Shown here piece by piece: positions 1-8,344 of a stretch of DNA of 64,000 nucleotides. The translations under genes and the position numbers were made by a program. The stretch covers positions 124,001-188,000 of the forward strand of contig NZ_JAHCSH010000001.1 in assembly GCF_018474005.1 (NCBI RefSeq), in the 5' to 3' direction. Source of the DNA: Curvibacter sp. CHRR-16 (GTDB lineage Bacteria; Pseudomonadota; Gammaproteobacteria; Burkholderiales; Burkholderiaceae_C). The notes under the pieces were generated by a model, which had not been told where the DNA came from, did not search any database, and saw nothing but the letters and a program-made list of their open reading frames with translations. Position 1 is the stretch's first letter, and every line of letters begins with the position of its first letter.

Positions 1-2
1 GC

Positions 3-839
3 TTGCAGGATGTGTACTACCGCACCGATGCCCAAGGCATCGTCGTCTACGTGTCTGCGGCGGTGCAGCGGATTTTGGGTTATGCACCGGAAGAGGTGAT
101 TGGCCAATCAGCCGTCCAGTTTTACCCAGATGCCAATGAACGTTTGGCCGTGATACAGGCAATCCGCAACCAAGGGTCAGTCTATGAGTACCCAGGTCGT
201 TTGCGCCACCACAATGGCACGCTCATCGATATTTCCATCACATCCAATGTGCTGTTGGATGAAGATGGTGAATTTGCCGGGGTGGAGGGTATTTGGCGTG
301 ATGTGACCGAGAGCAAGCGCATGCAGCAGCGCTTGCAGGAGTTGGTTATCCAAGACCAACTGACAGGGTGCCTGAACAGGCGGGGCGTGATGGAGTTTTT
401 GTCCAAAACCTTTCAACAGCGCGCTGTGGCCGATCGGCGTCGGCACATGCCTTTTTCCGTACTAGTCATCGATTTGGATCTCTTCAAAAGCATCAACGAT
501 AACTACGGGCATTTGGTTGGCGACATGGTGTTGCGCGGGGTGGTGGAGCGCATCAATGCCCAGTATCGTCCGCAGGATTGTTTTGGCCGCGTGGGAGGGG
601 AGGAGTTTTTGCTCGTTCTCGATGACGCAGACATAGTCCAAGCGCGGGATGTGGCCGAGCGGATTCGCTGCGCGGTAGAGGCCGCACCAATGGTAGAGGG
701 GGACTTGGCCATTCCCATCACCGTCAGCATTGGGGTAGCCCAGTACGAATTGGATGATGAGTCGGCCATGCGGGTGTACGAACGAGCCGATGAAGCGCTT
801 TATCAAGCCAAGACCTTGGGGCGAAATCGCGTCGTTTAG
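3..839 (+). CDS. PAS-GGDEF diguanylate cyclase (5' end cut by window)
   Basis: The reading frame is open from the first bases of the window, so the N-terminus lies outside; 278 residues are visible. Visible residues 1-105 look like a PAS fold followed by the usual PAC-type ending (WRDVTESK), and 117-278 form a GGDEF domain with GGEEF at 198-202. Exactly five residues before it stands RPQD (189-192), matching the RxxD allosteric inhibition site. By family knowledge it would make cyclic di-GMP from two GTP, with feedback inhibition by product. The PAS ligand cannot be told. The downstream gene is convergent. Confidence 0.9.
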   Translation: MQDVYYRTDAQGIVVYVSAAVQRILGYAPEEVIGQSAVQFYPDANERLAVIQAIRNQGSVYEYPGRLRHHNGTLIDISITSNVLLDEDGEFAGVEGIWRDVTESKRMQQRLQELVIQDQLTGCLNRRGVMEFLSKTFQQRAVADRRRHMPFSVLVIDLDLFKSINDNYGHLVGDMVLRGVVERINAQYRPQDCFGRVGGEEFLLVLDDADIVQARDVAERIRCAVEAAPMVEGDLAIPITVSIGVAQYELDDESAMRVYERADEALYQAKTLGRNRVV

Positions 840-849
840 CACAGTGCGA

Positions 850-1497
850 TTAGAACAAGCGCCAGCTGGCTTGGATTTTGGCCAACAACGCTTTGGCCAC
901 CGTTTGTCCCAGCTCCCCAGCGGTCAAACCGCCTTGTTTGCTACCCACCTCTTTGAGCACGATGTCGGGCAGCTTCATGCCCACGGTATGGCCCAGCATA
1001 AAGCCTGCGCTGGCTTGTACTTTGGCATCGCTGATGCGCAGTTCGCGCACGATAAAGCGCCGGGGGGTTGTGCTGGCGCTGCCAGGGCCTAAATAGCGGT
1101 TGATATTGCGCACAATGGTTTCCAAGTTGGTCGTGCCATTGGCCTTTTCATAAATCAGCTTGGGTTGCACGATGCGCACCCGCTCTATCGTGACTACTGG
1201 GCTGGCCAAGCTGCTGGCCTCTATATCCAGTTCAATGCGTTCCACGGAGAGCGCATGTTCGGTGGCAAATCCTGCGGGATTGCCCACCACCAAGTGCATG
1301 ATGGCTCCATGCCCGGATGTGGCTTGCAGTTGCACCGATTCGACTTGCACACGCGCACCTGTCATGGCGCTGCCGTAGTCGCGCAGGGCTTGCGCCGCCA
1401 GCCCATCCAGATTGCGGTTGAGCCACCATGCGCCAAAGGCCAGTGCCCCCATGAGCAGCACCAGCAGCGCCAACACGACAAGCTTGTATTTATTCAT
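850..1497 (-). CDS. AsmA/DUF748-like single-pass membrane protein
   Basis: A protein of 215 residues with one N-terminal hydrophobic segment (about residues 5-26, LVVLALLVLLMGALAFGAWW), most simply an uncleaved anchor with the remainder in the periplasm. The remainder alternates short beta-type strands of the kind seen in AsmA/DUF748 proteins, including VTIERVRIVQPKLIYEK and LRISDAKVQ. Family members are linked to envelope lipid trafficking, but this one is short and its function is unknown. It is divergent from the small ORF at 1554 and convergent with the GGDEF gene to its left. The assignment rests on pattern only. Confidence 0.7.
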   Translation of the reverse strand: MNKYKLVVLALLVLLMGALAFGAWWLNRNLDGLAAQALRDYGSAMTGARVQVESVQLQATSGHGAIMHLVVGNPAGFATEHALSVERIELDIEASSLASPVVTIERVRIVQPKLIYEKANGTTNLETIVRNINRYLGPGSASTTPRRFIVRELRISDAKVQASAGFMLGHTVGMKLPDIVLKEVGSKQGGLTAGELGQTVAKALLAKIQASWRLF

Positions 1498-1553
1498 ACA
1501 GCCATGGTACGGCAGCGTCCGAGTGCGGCCTATCCCTCGCTATCATGGCTTGC

Positions 1554-1694
1554 ATGAAAACGAGTTATCTGTTCATCGCCATTATTCTGTGCAACGCCGT
1601 GGGCTTGTTTGCCACAGCGCGTTTTGTCAAAACCCTCATGCTGGCCTTGAGTGGTGCCATCGCCTTGTACGGACTGATTCGCCTACTGGGCTAG
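1554..1694 (+). CDS. small membrane protein, 46 residues, unknown function
   Basis: A short frame reading MKTSYLFIAIILC and ending GLIRLLG. It has two hydrophobic stretches (about residues 5-21 and 26-43) separated by a short basic segment, ARFVK, which fits a two-helix hairpin in the inner membrane. An in-frame ATG nine bases upstream (1545) is an alternative start. It is divergent from the AsmA-like gene and ends 16 bases before the convergent GGDEF gene. I do not recognise it; it could be a genuine small protein or a chance frame, although the hydrophobic pattern and lack of competing frames favour the former. Confidence 0.5.
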   Translation: MKTSYLFIAIILCNAVGLFATARFVKTLMLALSGAIALYGLIRLLG

Positions 1695-1710
1695 CCAGTC
1701 GCGGGCTGGC

Positions 1711-3192
1711 TCACGCACTGTCGTTGCGCCGCGTGAGCTGGTGGTCTGCGTAGTAGCGGCGTTTGGCGTCGAACATGCGTTGGTCGGCCTTGTGGATGGC
1801 GCTTTCCACTTCGCTCGGCCCGCTGCAGCTAGCTGTACCCACCGATAGGCTGAGTTTTTGGCCGGGGTAAAACTGGTTGTTCAAATCCAGAATGCTGCCC
1901 AGGCGTTCTTGGAATGCTTGGGCTGCGCGTTCGTCCGATCCTGGCATCAGGGCCACAAACTCATCGCCCCCGGTGCGGGCCACGCACACGTGCGACAAGC
2001 CTTCACTGGCTTTGGCCAGCACTTCGCCCATGCGCCGCAGCAGTGCATCGCCCGCAGCGTGCCCTTGTGTGTCGTTGATGGTTTTGAGATCGTTCATGTC
2101 CATGGCCACAATGCTGACCGGCCATGGCCCTCGGCGGCTGATGCGGTTGAGCTCCTCCACGTAGTAAGCGCGGTTGCGCAACCGGGTCAGGGCATCGTGC
2201 TTGCCCAGGTATTCCAAATAAGCCTCGGCCTTTTTGCGGGCGGTGATGTCTACCAATGACACTAGCACCATGTCCCAGTGTTCTTCGTGGCCCGGCATCA
2301 CGGCAAATTGCAGGTGGATGTTGATCGGGTCACCAGTCAATGAGTAGTTCACCACCTCGCGCACTTGGTGGATCTTGCCGTTCCACAAATCCATCAACTG
2401 GTGGGTGAAGGAGGCGCGCATTTCGTCGCGGAATATTTCGTCCAATCGGTGCAGCAGGTCTTGCTTGTCGCGCGCGCCAAACATGTGCAGCGTATGCTGG
2501 TTGACATCGAGCACGCGGATTTTCTCCATGCACCGCACGACAAAGTCGGGGTGCACGTCCAGAAAGGTCCGAAAGTCGTGGATGCCCGAAGCGCGCACCT
2601 CTTCCAAGGCATCTTTCACGCTGCTGAAGTCCTCAACCCACAGCGAAACGGGGGACAAATCAAACAAATTGCGCCCATGCTGCTCGCTGTAGTGCAGTTG
2701 CTCGTGCGCTTGCGTGGTGGCGGTAATGTCGTCCAGCGACACCAGCACCTTGTCCCAAGTGTCCTCATGGCCGGGTAACACGCGCACGTGGATGCGGATG
2801 TTGATGCGCTTGCCATCGAGGGTGTAGTTCACGCTCTGGTTGCTAAACGCCAGTTTGCCGTTCCATAGTTGCTGCAGTTCGCGCTGCAAACCATGGTGGG
2901 ATGCATCGCGCATCACCTCGTCCATGCGCTGCACCAGTTCGTGCTGGTTGCTGGCACCAAACAGTTGCAGGGTCTTTTGGTTGACCCGCACGATCCGTAT
3001 GGCTTGGATGCATTGGTCTAGGCGCAGAGGGTCGGCGCGCAGGTGGGCTTGCAAATCGGTCACGCCCATGGCGCGCCAGTTGTCCATCAGCGTTTTGACT
3101 TGGCTGTAGTCTTCAAGCCAAAGAGACATAGGGGTCAGTTCGAACAAACCCTCTAGGTCGGTATAGGGGAGTGGGGAAGTGGGTTCGCTCAT
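1711..3192 (-). CDS. diguanylate cyclase with two tandem PAS-like repeats
   Basis: The protein has 493 residues counting from MSEPTSP. I chose this ATG because GGGGGA lies about 6 bases upstream and because longer starts would run into the divergent monooxygenase gene. Residues 16-155 and 176-315 are two copies of the same sensor module (LFELTPMSLWLEDYS and LFDLSPVSLWVEDFS), with matching positions offset by exactly 160 residues. A GGDEF domain follows (about 328-490) with an intact GGDEF at 408-412. The position of the RxxD inhibition site reads LSHV, so product inhibition at that site is probably absent. There is no membrane segment, so it should be cytoplasmic. The signal sensed is unknown. 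Confidence 0.88.
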   Translation of the reverse strand: MSEPTSPLPYTDLEGLFELTPMSLWLEDYSQVKTLMDNWRAMGVTDLQAHLRADPLRLDQCIQAIRIVRVNQKTLQLFGASNQHELVQRMDEVMRDASHHGLQRELQQLWNGKLAFSNQSVNYTLDGKRINIRIHVRVLPGHEDTWDKVLVSLDDITATTQAHEQLHYSEQHGRNLFDLSPVSLWVEDFSSVKDALEEVRASGIHDFRTFLDVHPDFVVRCMEKIRVLDVNQHTLHMFGARDKQDLLHRLDEIFRDEMRASFTHQLMDLWNGKIHQVREVVNYSLTGDPINIHLQFAVMPGHEEHWDMVLVSLVDITARKKAEAYLEYLGKHDALTRLRNRAYYVEELNRISRRGPWPVSIVAMDMNDLKTINDTQGHAAGDALLRRMGEVLAKASEGLSHVCVARTGGDEFVALMPGSDERAAQAFQERLGSILDLNNQFYPGQKLSLSVGTASCSGPSEVESAIHKADQRMFDAKRRYYADHQLTRRNDSA

Positions 3193-3288
3193 CATGTCCC
3201 CCATTGTGCAATGCGCGTGTAAAGGCGTGCGGGTATAAAACCTGACGCAAGTCAAGGCACCTGCGCTGTGGCAGGGGAGAATCGGCAC

Positions 3289-4473
3289 ATGACAACACAA
3301 TTTGTGATCGTGGGAGGCGGCATCGGCGGTTTGGCCAGCGCGGTGGCGCTGGGTCTGCGCAAACATTCGGTGCAAGTGCTGGAACAAGCCAGTGCATTTG
3401 GCGAGGTGGGGGCTGGGGTGCAATTGGGCCCCAATGTCACACGGGTACTGCAGGCATGGGGGTTGGGGCAGGCACTGGATGCGGTGGCTTGCCGCCCGGA
3501 GCGCTTGGTGGTGCGCAATGCCTTATCGGGTGCCGAACTGGCCAGCTTGCCACTGGGGAGCAGTGCAGAGAAGCGCTACGGCGCACCCTACGTGACCATC
3601 GCCCGCCCGGACTTGCACAGCATGCTGCTGGCCAAGGCCTTCGAATTGACGCAGCCGCGTTTGCAAACCAAGTTCGAGTCCATCGTGCACCACCGCGTGG
3701 ACGGTGTGGAGTACCAACTGCAAGACGATGCCACCTTGCACCACGCCGATGTGCTGGTGGGGGCAGACGGGGTGTGGAGCCGCGTGCGCCAGCACTTGTT
3801 GCCGCACCTGCTGCCCCAGCCCACTGGGCACTTGGCCTACCGTGCCATGGTGCCGCAACGCGATTTGCCAGCGGCACTGCGCAGCCAAGTGGTCACTGCG
3901 TGGATGGGGCCTGCCTTCCACGTGGTGCAGTACCCCGTGCGCGGTGGCGATTGGCTCAATGTGGTGGCCATTGTTCATGGCCATTTGGAAGGCGATTTGC
4001 AAACATGGGATCACCAAGCCAATGCGTCCGAACTGCGCGCCCGTTTGGCCCAGACGCAAGCCCCGTTGCTCGATTTGTTGCATGCCATAGACCATTGGCG
4101 TTTGTGGCCTTTGTACGCCACCCCACCCATGGCGGGTGCAGCCCACCAGGCACAAGGGCGGCTTGCATTGCTGGGCGATGCCGCCCACCCCATGCGGCCC
4201 TATTTGGCCCAAGGCGCAGGCATGGCCATTGAAGACGCCCAGCAGCTAGCTGCCTCGTGGCAACTGCATGCCTTGCAGCCGACCTTGGCCCTGCAGCACT
4301 ACGCCCGTGCACGCTGGCAGCGCAACGCCATGGTGCAGGCCAAGGCCGAGCGCAATGGGCGCATATTCCATTTGCGTGGCCCACTGCGCTGGGCACGCGA
4401 CTGGGCTTTGCGCACTGCTGGTCAGCAGCTCATGGATCAGCCGTGGCTCTACGGCTACCGCAGTCCGGTTTAA
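3289..4473 (+). CDS. FAD-dependent aromatic hydroxylase-type monooxygenase
   Basis: A 394-residue flavoprotein starting MTTQFVIVGGGIGG; GGGGAGA ends 8 bases before this ATG, which favours it over an ATG-like frame 21 bases upstream. It shows the three class A flavin monooxygenase signatures: the dinucleotide fold GGGIGG near the N-terminus, GADGVWSRVR in the middle, and GDAAHPMRPYLAQGAGMA near residue 300. Such enzymes use NAD(P)H and O2 to hydroxylate or decarboxylatively hydroxylate aromatic acids; salicylate 1-hydroxylase and 3-hydroxybenzoate 6-hydroxylase are close in type. The substrate cannot be read from sequence. The convergent AraC gene starts 8 bases beyond its end. Confidence 0.85.
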   Translation: MTTQFVIVGGGIGGLASAVALGLRKHSVQVLEQASAFGEVGAGVQLGPNVTRVLQAWGLGQALDAVACRPERLVVRNALSGAELASLPLGSSAEKRYGAPYVTIARPDLHSMLLAKAFELTQPRLQTKFESIVHHRVDGVEYQLQDDATLHHADVLVGADGVWSRVRQHLLPHLLPQPTGHLAYRAMVPQRDLPAALRSQVVTAWMGPAFHVVQYPVRGGDWLNVVAIVHGHLEGDLQTWDHQANASELRARLAQTQAPLLDLLHAIDHWRLWPLYATPPMAGAAHQAQGRLALLGDAAHPMRPYLAQGAGMAIEDAQQLAASWQLHALQPTLALQHYARARWQRNAMVQAKAERNGRIFHLRGPLRWARDWALRTAGQQLMDQPWLYGYRSPV

Positions 4474-4480
4474 CGCAGGT

Positions 4481-5278
4481 TCAGGCGGCGCTATGCGCAG
4501 CATAGGTGGCTGGTGTGGTAGCACTGCGTTTGCGAAAGTGCCGCTGAAAATGGGCTTGATCGGCAAAGCCCAAATCGAGAGCCACTTGGCTCAATTCCAT
4601 GCCACTTTTGAGCAGTTGCTGCGCCGTTTGGATGCGCAAGTCCAACTGGTAGGCATGGGGTGGCAAGCCATAGGTGTGCTTGAATTGCCGTATCAGTTGG
4701 TAGCCCGATAGGCCGCAGTGCTGCGACAAGTCTTGTAAACGGATGGCCTCGGTGGCGTGGGCATGAATCCAGTCACGTGCTTGGCGCAAGGCTGCTGGCA
4801 CGGGTTGTGGAGCAGGCGCCGTGGGATGCATGTGCTCTGCGGCCCATTGCAGCAACTCTTCATCGGTTTGCAAAGCCAATGCGGCACTCGACATGCGCTG
4901 CATGATGCGGTGCAAACGCTGGAAGCTGCGTCGATCATGGATGCAATGCTGGCTGAAAAGCAGCTCGTCCACAGTGGGCGCGGCCATTTGCTGGGCCAGC
5001 CAATCGCTTTGCACGTAGAGCATGCGGTAAGCCCATGCGCTGCCGGGTATGGGGTTGCAGGCATGGGGCACATGCGGTTCGATCATGATGGACATGCCCG
5101 GCTGGAGTGCGGTGTGCATTCCCCGCACTTGGCATACCGCGCTGCCGCCATCTATCAGGCCGAAAGAAAACTCTGCATGGCTGTGCAACTGGTAGCAGTC
5201 GCTCACTGCAGTACTCACACGCAGTTCCAGATGGGGGCAGTGTGGATAACGGAAAAAAGCGTGCTGGCCAGTGGGCAT
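4481..5278 (-). CDS. AraC-family transcriptional regulator with cupin sensor
   Basis: A 265-residue protein with an N-terminal cupin-like sensor (about 20-110, with SHAEFSFGLIDGG and PHVPHACNP) and a C-terminal double helix-turn-helix of AraC type (about 165-262; IRLQDLSQHCGLSGYQLIRQF and LSQVALDLGFADQAHFQRHF). It starts 13 bases after the stop of lysE on the same strand, so the two are probably cotranscribed; this pairing of a LysE-type exporter with an AraC regulator is a recurrent arrangement. The likely role is to control that exporter in response to an amino acid or related small molecule. Confidence 0.88.
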   Translation of the reverse strand: MPTGQHAFFRYPHCPHLELRVSTAVSDCYQLHSHAEFSFGLIDGGSAVCQVRGMHTALQPGMSIMIEPHVPHACNPIPGSAWAYRMLYVQSDWLAQQMAAPTVDELLFSQHCIHDRRSFQRLHRIMQRMSSAALALQTDEELLQWAAEHMHPTAPAPQPVPAALRQARDWIHAHATEAIRLQDLSQHCGLSGYQLIRQFKHTYGLPPHAYQLDLRIQTAQQLLKSGMELSQVALDLGFADQAHFQRHFRKRSATTPATYAAHSAA

Positions 5279-5291
5279 GGTGTACTTTGGT

Positions 5292-5915
5292 TCAAGTCAG
5301 TAGAGGCCACAGGGTTGTCAACAACATGAGCGCCAAGATGCGGTTGGCCAATCGTTGGCGTGCTGCAGACTGTAAATGCGATTGCGCCAGTGAGCCAAGT
5401 CCTGCCCAAACGCCGATGCCGAGGCTGCAACACAGGCAAGAAATGGCACTGAATGCGATCACGCTATCGAAGCCCCCATGCTGGGTGTACAGGCTCACCC
5501 CACTGAGGGCATAGAGCCATGCCTTGGGATTGATGCATTGGCTCACTGCGCCTATTTGCACCGCGCGCCAATGCCCTTGAATGGGCCTTGCATCCTCTGC
5601 AGCGGGCGAGCGTGTTTGCACAGGACTGTGGGCAACCCGCCAAGCCAAATACACCAGATACGCTGCAGCCATGAGTTGCAGGCACAGCAACCATGGCCCA
5701 GCGAGTGCCCATAGCTGCAGCCCATAGGCCAATAGCACCACGATAGCCGTATAACCCAAGCTAGCCCCAGTGACCAACAGCAAACCACTGGGCAATCCGT
5801 AGCGCAGCGATTGGCCGAGCGCCAAAATATTCACCGGCCCTGGGGTAATGGCACCGACTAAGGCGAAAACGGCCATGGACAGGTGGGGCTGATAAGGCAG
5901 GTAGGCTGTATCCAT
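5292..5915 (-). CDS. LysE/RhtB-family amino-acid exporter
   Basis: A 207-residue membrane protein with about six hydrophobic segments and the LysE-family signature AITPGPVNILAL near residue 22; INPKAWLYALSG near 128 is also typical. Family members export amino acids or derivatives across the inner membrane; the substrate here is unknown. The start is notable. The ATG follows directly on a run of seven U residues that ends an intrinsic terminator, and GGAG in the 3' arm of that hairpin is the only plausible ribosome binding site (spacing 7). A later ATG at residue 14 (MAVFALVG) is possible but lacks a clear binding site. Confidence 0.87.
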   Translation of the reverse strand: MDTAYLPYQPHLSMAVFALVGAITPGPVNILALGQSLRYGLPSGLLLVTGASLGYTAIVVLLAYGLQLWALAGPWLLCLQLMAAAYLVYLAWRVAHSPVQTRSPAAEDARPIQGHWRAVQIGAVSQCINPKAWLYALSGVSLYTQHGGFDSVIAFSAISCLCCSLGIGVWAGLGSLAQSHLQSAARQRLANRILALMLLTTLWPLLT

Positions 5916-5952
5916 AAAAAAACTCCGTCTCTTGCAGCAAGAGGCGGAGTTT
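5916..5952 (-). terminator. intrinsic terminator of argF whose 3' arm carries the lysE ribosome binding site
   Basis: Two 15-base arms (5920-5934 and 5938-5952) pair with a single G-U position around a 3-base loop and are followed, on the minus strand, by seven T residues (5922-5916). It lies about 45 bases after the argF stop, which makes it a textbook Rho-independent terminator. The same 3' arm contains GGAG at 5926-5923, seven bases before the lysE ATG at 5915, so folding the hairpin would also hide the lysE ribosome binding site. Confidence 0.85.
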
Positions 5953-5996
5953 GTCGAACAAGGCTGGCCTTGTATTGAACGAAATTGCGCGGCGCT

Positions 5997-6968
5997 TTAG
6001 TCCAGCTTGCCCAGCAGCAGGTACTCCATGAGCGCTTTTTGCACGTGCATGCGGTTCTCGGCTTCGTCCCAGACCACTGATTGCGGGCCGTCGATCACCT
6101 CGGCTTGCACTTCCTCGCCGCGGTGGGCGGGCAGGCAGTGCATGAACAGCGCGTTGGGCGCTGCCACGGCCATCATCTCTTCGGTCACGCACCACTTTTC
6201 AAAGGCTTGGCGGCGCACTTCGTTCTCGGCCTCAAAGCCCATGCTGGTCCACACGTCGGTGGTGACCAAATCCGCACCACGGCAAGCATCCATCGGGTTG
6301 CTATAAGTTTGATAGCTGCTCGAGCTTATTCCATGCGCTGTAGCGGCTATTTTGGCATCTAACTCGTAACCACTGGGTGTGGACACGTGCAGTTTGAATC
6401 CCAGCAAGGCAGCCGCTTGCAGCCAAGTGTTGGCCATGTTGTTGCCATCGCCCACCCACGCCACCGTTTTGCCTTGGATGGGGCCGCGGTGCTCGATGTA
6501 GGTGAAGATGTCGGCCAGTATCTGGCAGGGGTGGAACTCGTTGGTCAGGCCGTTGATGACCGGCACGCGGCTGTGCGCGGCAAAGCGCTCCAGCTTGGTT
6601 TGCTCAAAGGTGCGGATCATCACGATGTCGGTCATGCGGCTGATGACGCGCGCGCTGTCCTCAATCGGTTCGGAGCGACCCAGCTGGCTGTCGCCCGTGG
6701 TCAGGTGCACCACGCTGCCACCCAGTTGGTACATGCCCGCCTCAAAGCTCACGCGGGTGCGGGTGGAGGCCTTCTCGAAAATCATGGCCAGCGTGCGGTC
6801 TACCAGCGGCTGGTGTTTTTCAAAGCGCTTGAACTTGGCTTTGATAAACGCCGTGCGCGCGAGCAGGTAGGCGTATTCGTCGGCCGTGAAATCGGTGAAT
6901 TGCAGGTAGTGGCGCACCGGTGGCGCTCCTTGGGGCAGGGTAGAGGGAATGCCTTGCTTGAAGCTCAT
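5997..6968 (-). CDS. argF: ornithine carbamoyltransferase
   Basis: This 323-residue enzyme joins ornithine and carbamoyl phosphate to citrulline in arginine synthesis. The carbamoyl-phosphate loop STRTR is at residues 68-72, HPCQ at 146-149, DVWTSMG near 238 and the ornithine loop MHCLPAHRG near 275. Its ATG overlaps the argD TGA as ATGA, so the two are translationally coupled. Residues about 205-224 (AKIAATAHGISSSSYQTYSN) coincide with a copy of a dispersed repeat read in frame. This replaces a normally non-catalytic surface segment between the second-domain strands, so activity is probably retained. Confidence 0.96.
   Translation of the reverse strand: MSFKQGIPSTLPQGAPPVRHYLQFTDFTADEYAYLLARTAFIKAKFKRFEKHQPLVDRTLAMIFEKASTRTRVSFEAGMYQLGGSVVHLTTGDSQLGRSEPIEDSARVISRMTDIVMIRTFEQTKLERFAAHSRVPVINGLTNEFHPCQILADIFTYIEHRGPIQGKTVAWVGDGNNMANTWLQAAALLGFKLHVSTPSGYELDAKIAATAHGISSSSYQTYSNPMDACRGADLVTTDVWTSMGFEAENEVRRQAFEKWCVTEEMMAVAAPNALFMHCLPAHRGEEVQAEVIDGPQSVVWDEAENRMHVQKALMEYLLLGKLD
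6297..6358 (+). repeat. dispersed family repeat, copy A, inside argF
   Basis: The segment contains TTTGATAGCTGCT (6308-6320) followed by a CTTATT core and a GGCTATTTTGGC end. It matches the copy at 61405-61468 (opposite strand) at nearly every base over about 33 positions, and more loosely those at 38586-38640 and 47480-47540. I recall similar short elements as common between genes in Comamonadaceae. Here it lies wholly within the argF reading frame without breaking it. Confidence 0.75.
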
Positions 6969-8191
6969 GCGTTTTCCTTCAAAAAGGTCTGGATCAGCGG
7001 CACCACGATGGACACCAGTTCATCGGCTTGGGCCACAGTCAGGATCAGCGGAGGCACCAAACGCACCACGCTGTCGGCGGTCACGCTCAGCAGCAAGCCA
7101 GCGTCTGCTGCACGTTGCATCAGGGCACCGCAGGGTTTGTTCAGCTCAATGCCCAACATCAGGCCTTGGCCACGGATTTCCTTCACCGCGCCGCTGGCCA
7201 GTTCGGCAGCCAAGCCTTTGGCCAGGCTGTCGCGCAGGTGCTGGCCCACGGTGGCTGCATTGGCCAGCAGGCCTTCTTGCTCCATGATGCGGATGGTTTC
7301 TACGCCAGCGCGCATGGCCAGTGGGTTGCCACCAAAGGTGGAGCCGTGGTTGCCAGGGCCGAAAATGTGCGCGGCCTTGGGGCCAGCTACCACCGCACCC
7401 ACGGGCACGCCAGAGCCCAAGCCCTTGGCCAAGGGCATCACGTCAGGCTTGATGCCGGCCCACTGGTGGGCAAACCACTTGCCGGTGCGGCCCATACCGC
7501 ATTGCACTTCGTCGATCATCATCAGCCAGTCGCGCTCGTCGCACAGAGCGCGCAGTTGGCGCAGATAGTCCAACTGCATGGGGTTGACACCGCCTTCGCC
7601 CTGAATGGCTTCAAAGAACACAGCCACCACATGGGGGTTGTTGGCGGTAGCGGCCTTGATGGCCTCGATGTCGTTGATTGGCACGCGGATAAAGCCTTCC
7701 ACCAAGGGGCCAAAACCGGCTTGCACCTTGGGGTTGCCCGTGGCGCTCAGTGTGGCGATGGAGCGACCATGGAAGGCCTTCTCGTACACCACGATCTGCG
7801 GGTTGCTAATGCCCTTGTCGTGGCCAAACTTGCGTGCCAGTTTGAGTGCCGCTTCATTGGCTTCTAGCCCGGTGGAGCAGAAGAAGGCGTTCTCCATGCC
7901 ACTGCGTTCGACCAGCAGCTTGGCCAGCTCCTCTTGCAAGGGGATGTGGTAGTAGTTGGAGGTGTGGATGAGCTTGCTCACCTGATCTTGCAAACCAGCC
8001 ACCAGCACGGGGTGGTTGTGCCCCACGGTATTGACTGCCACCCCTGCCAAGGCGTCCAGGTATCGTCGGCCTGCTGTGTCCCACACGTAGCAGCCTTGGC
8101 CATGGCTCATGGCGATAGGCAGACGTCCGTATGTGGTCATCACATGCGGGGACGATGGCGCAGCAGTGGCTGCAGCAGGCGAGGCAGACAT
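6965..8191 (-). CDS. argD: acetylornithine/succinyldiaminopimelate-type aminotransferase
   Basis: A 408-residue class III PLP aminotransferase starting MSASPAAATAA, with AGGAG 8 bases upstream. It converts N-acetylglutamate semialdehyde to N-acetylornithine using glutamate. Motifs include STGLEANEAALKLAR for phosphate binding, LMMIDEVQCGMGRTGKWFA with the PLP-contacting Asp, PLAKGLGSGVPVGA with the Schiff-base lysine, and NHGSTFGGNPLA. It precedes and overlaps argF by four bases, forming an argD-argF operon. The longer frame upstream of 8191 runs into the divergent promoter region and is not part of the gene. Confidence 0.93.
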   Translation of the reverse strand: MSASPAAATAAPSSPHVMTTYGRLPIAMSHGQGCYVWDTAGRRYLDALAGVAVNTVGHNHPVLVAGLQDQVSKLIHTSNYYHIPLQEELAKLLVERSGMENAFFCSTGLEANEAALKLARKFGHDKGISNPQIVVYEKAFHGRSIATLSATGNPKVQAGFGPLVEGFIRVPINDIEAIKAATANNPHVVAVFFEAIQGEGGVNPMQLDYLRQLRALCDERDWLMMIDEVQCGMGRTGKWFAHQWAGIKPDVMPLAKGLGSGVPVGAVVAGPKAAHIFGPGNHGSTFGGNPLAMRAGVETIRIMEQEGLLANAATVGQHLRDSLAKGLAAELASGAVKEIRGQGLMLGIELNKPCGALMQRAADAGLLLSVTADSVVRLVPPLILTVAQADELVSIVVPLIQTFLKENA

Positions 8192-8344
8192 GGTGTAACT
8201 CCTAGTCAGGTTGCAAAACAGAGCGGCCCAACGCGTGCAGTGCAGCTTGGGCCGTTGAAAGCTGATTTTAGGGCCATGTTGCGGGCTTACCCTAGGCATA
8301 AGCCCTTGGCTTGCTAGAATCGCGCAGCTTTTTCATCTCGCCCC

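Noticed and set aside
1693..1711. Possible hairpin between the small ORF and the GGDEF gene
   Set aside because: AGCCAG/CTGGCT can pair, but there is no T tract on either side, so it was not called a terminator.
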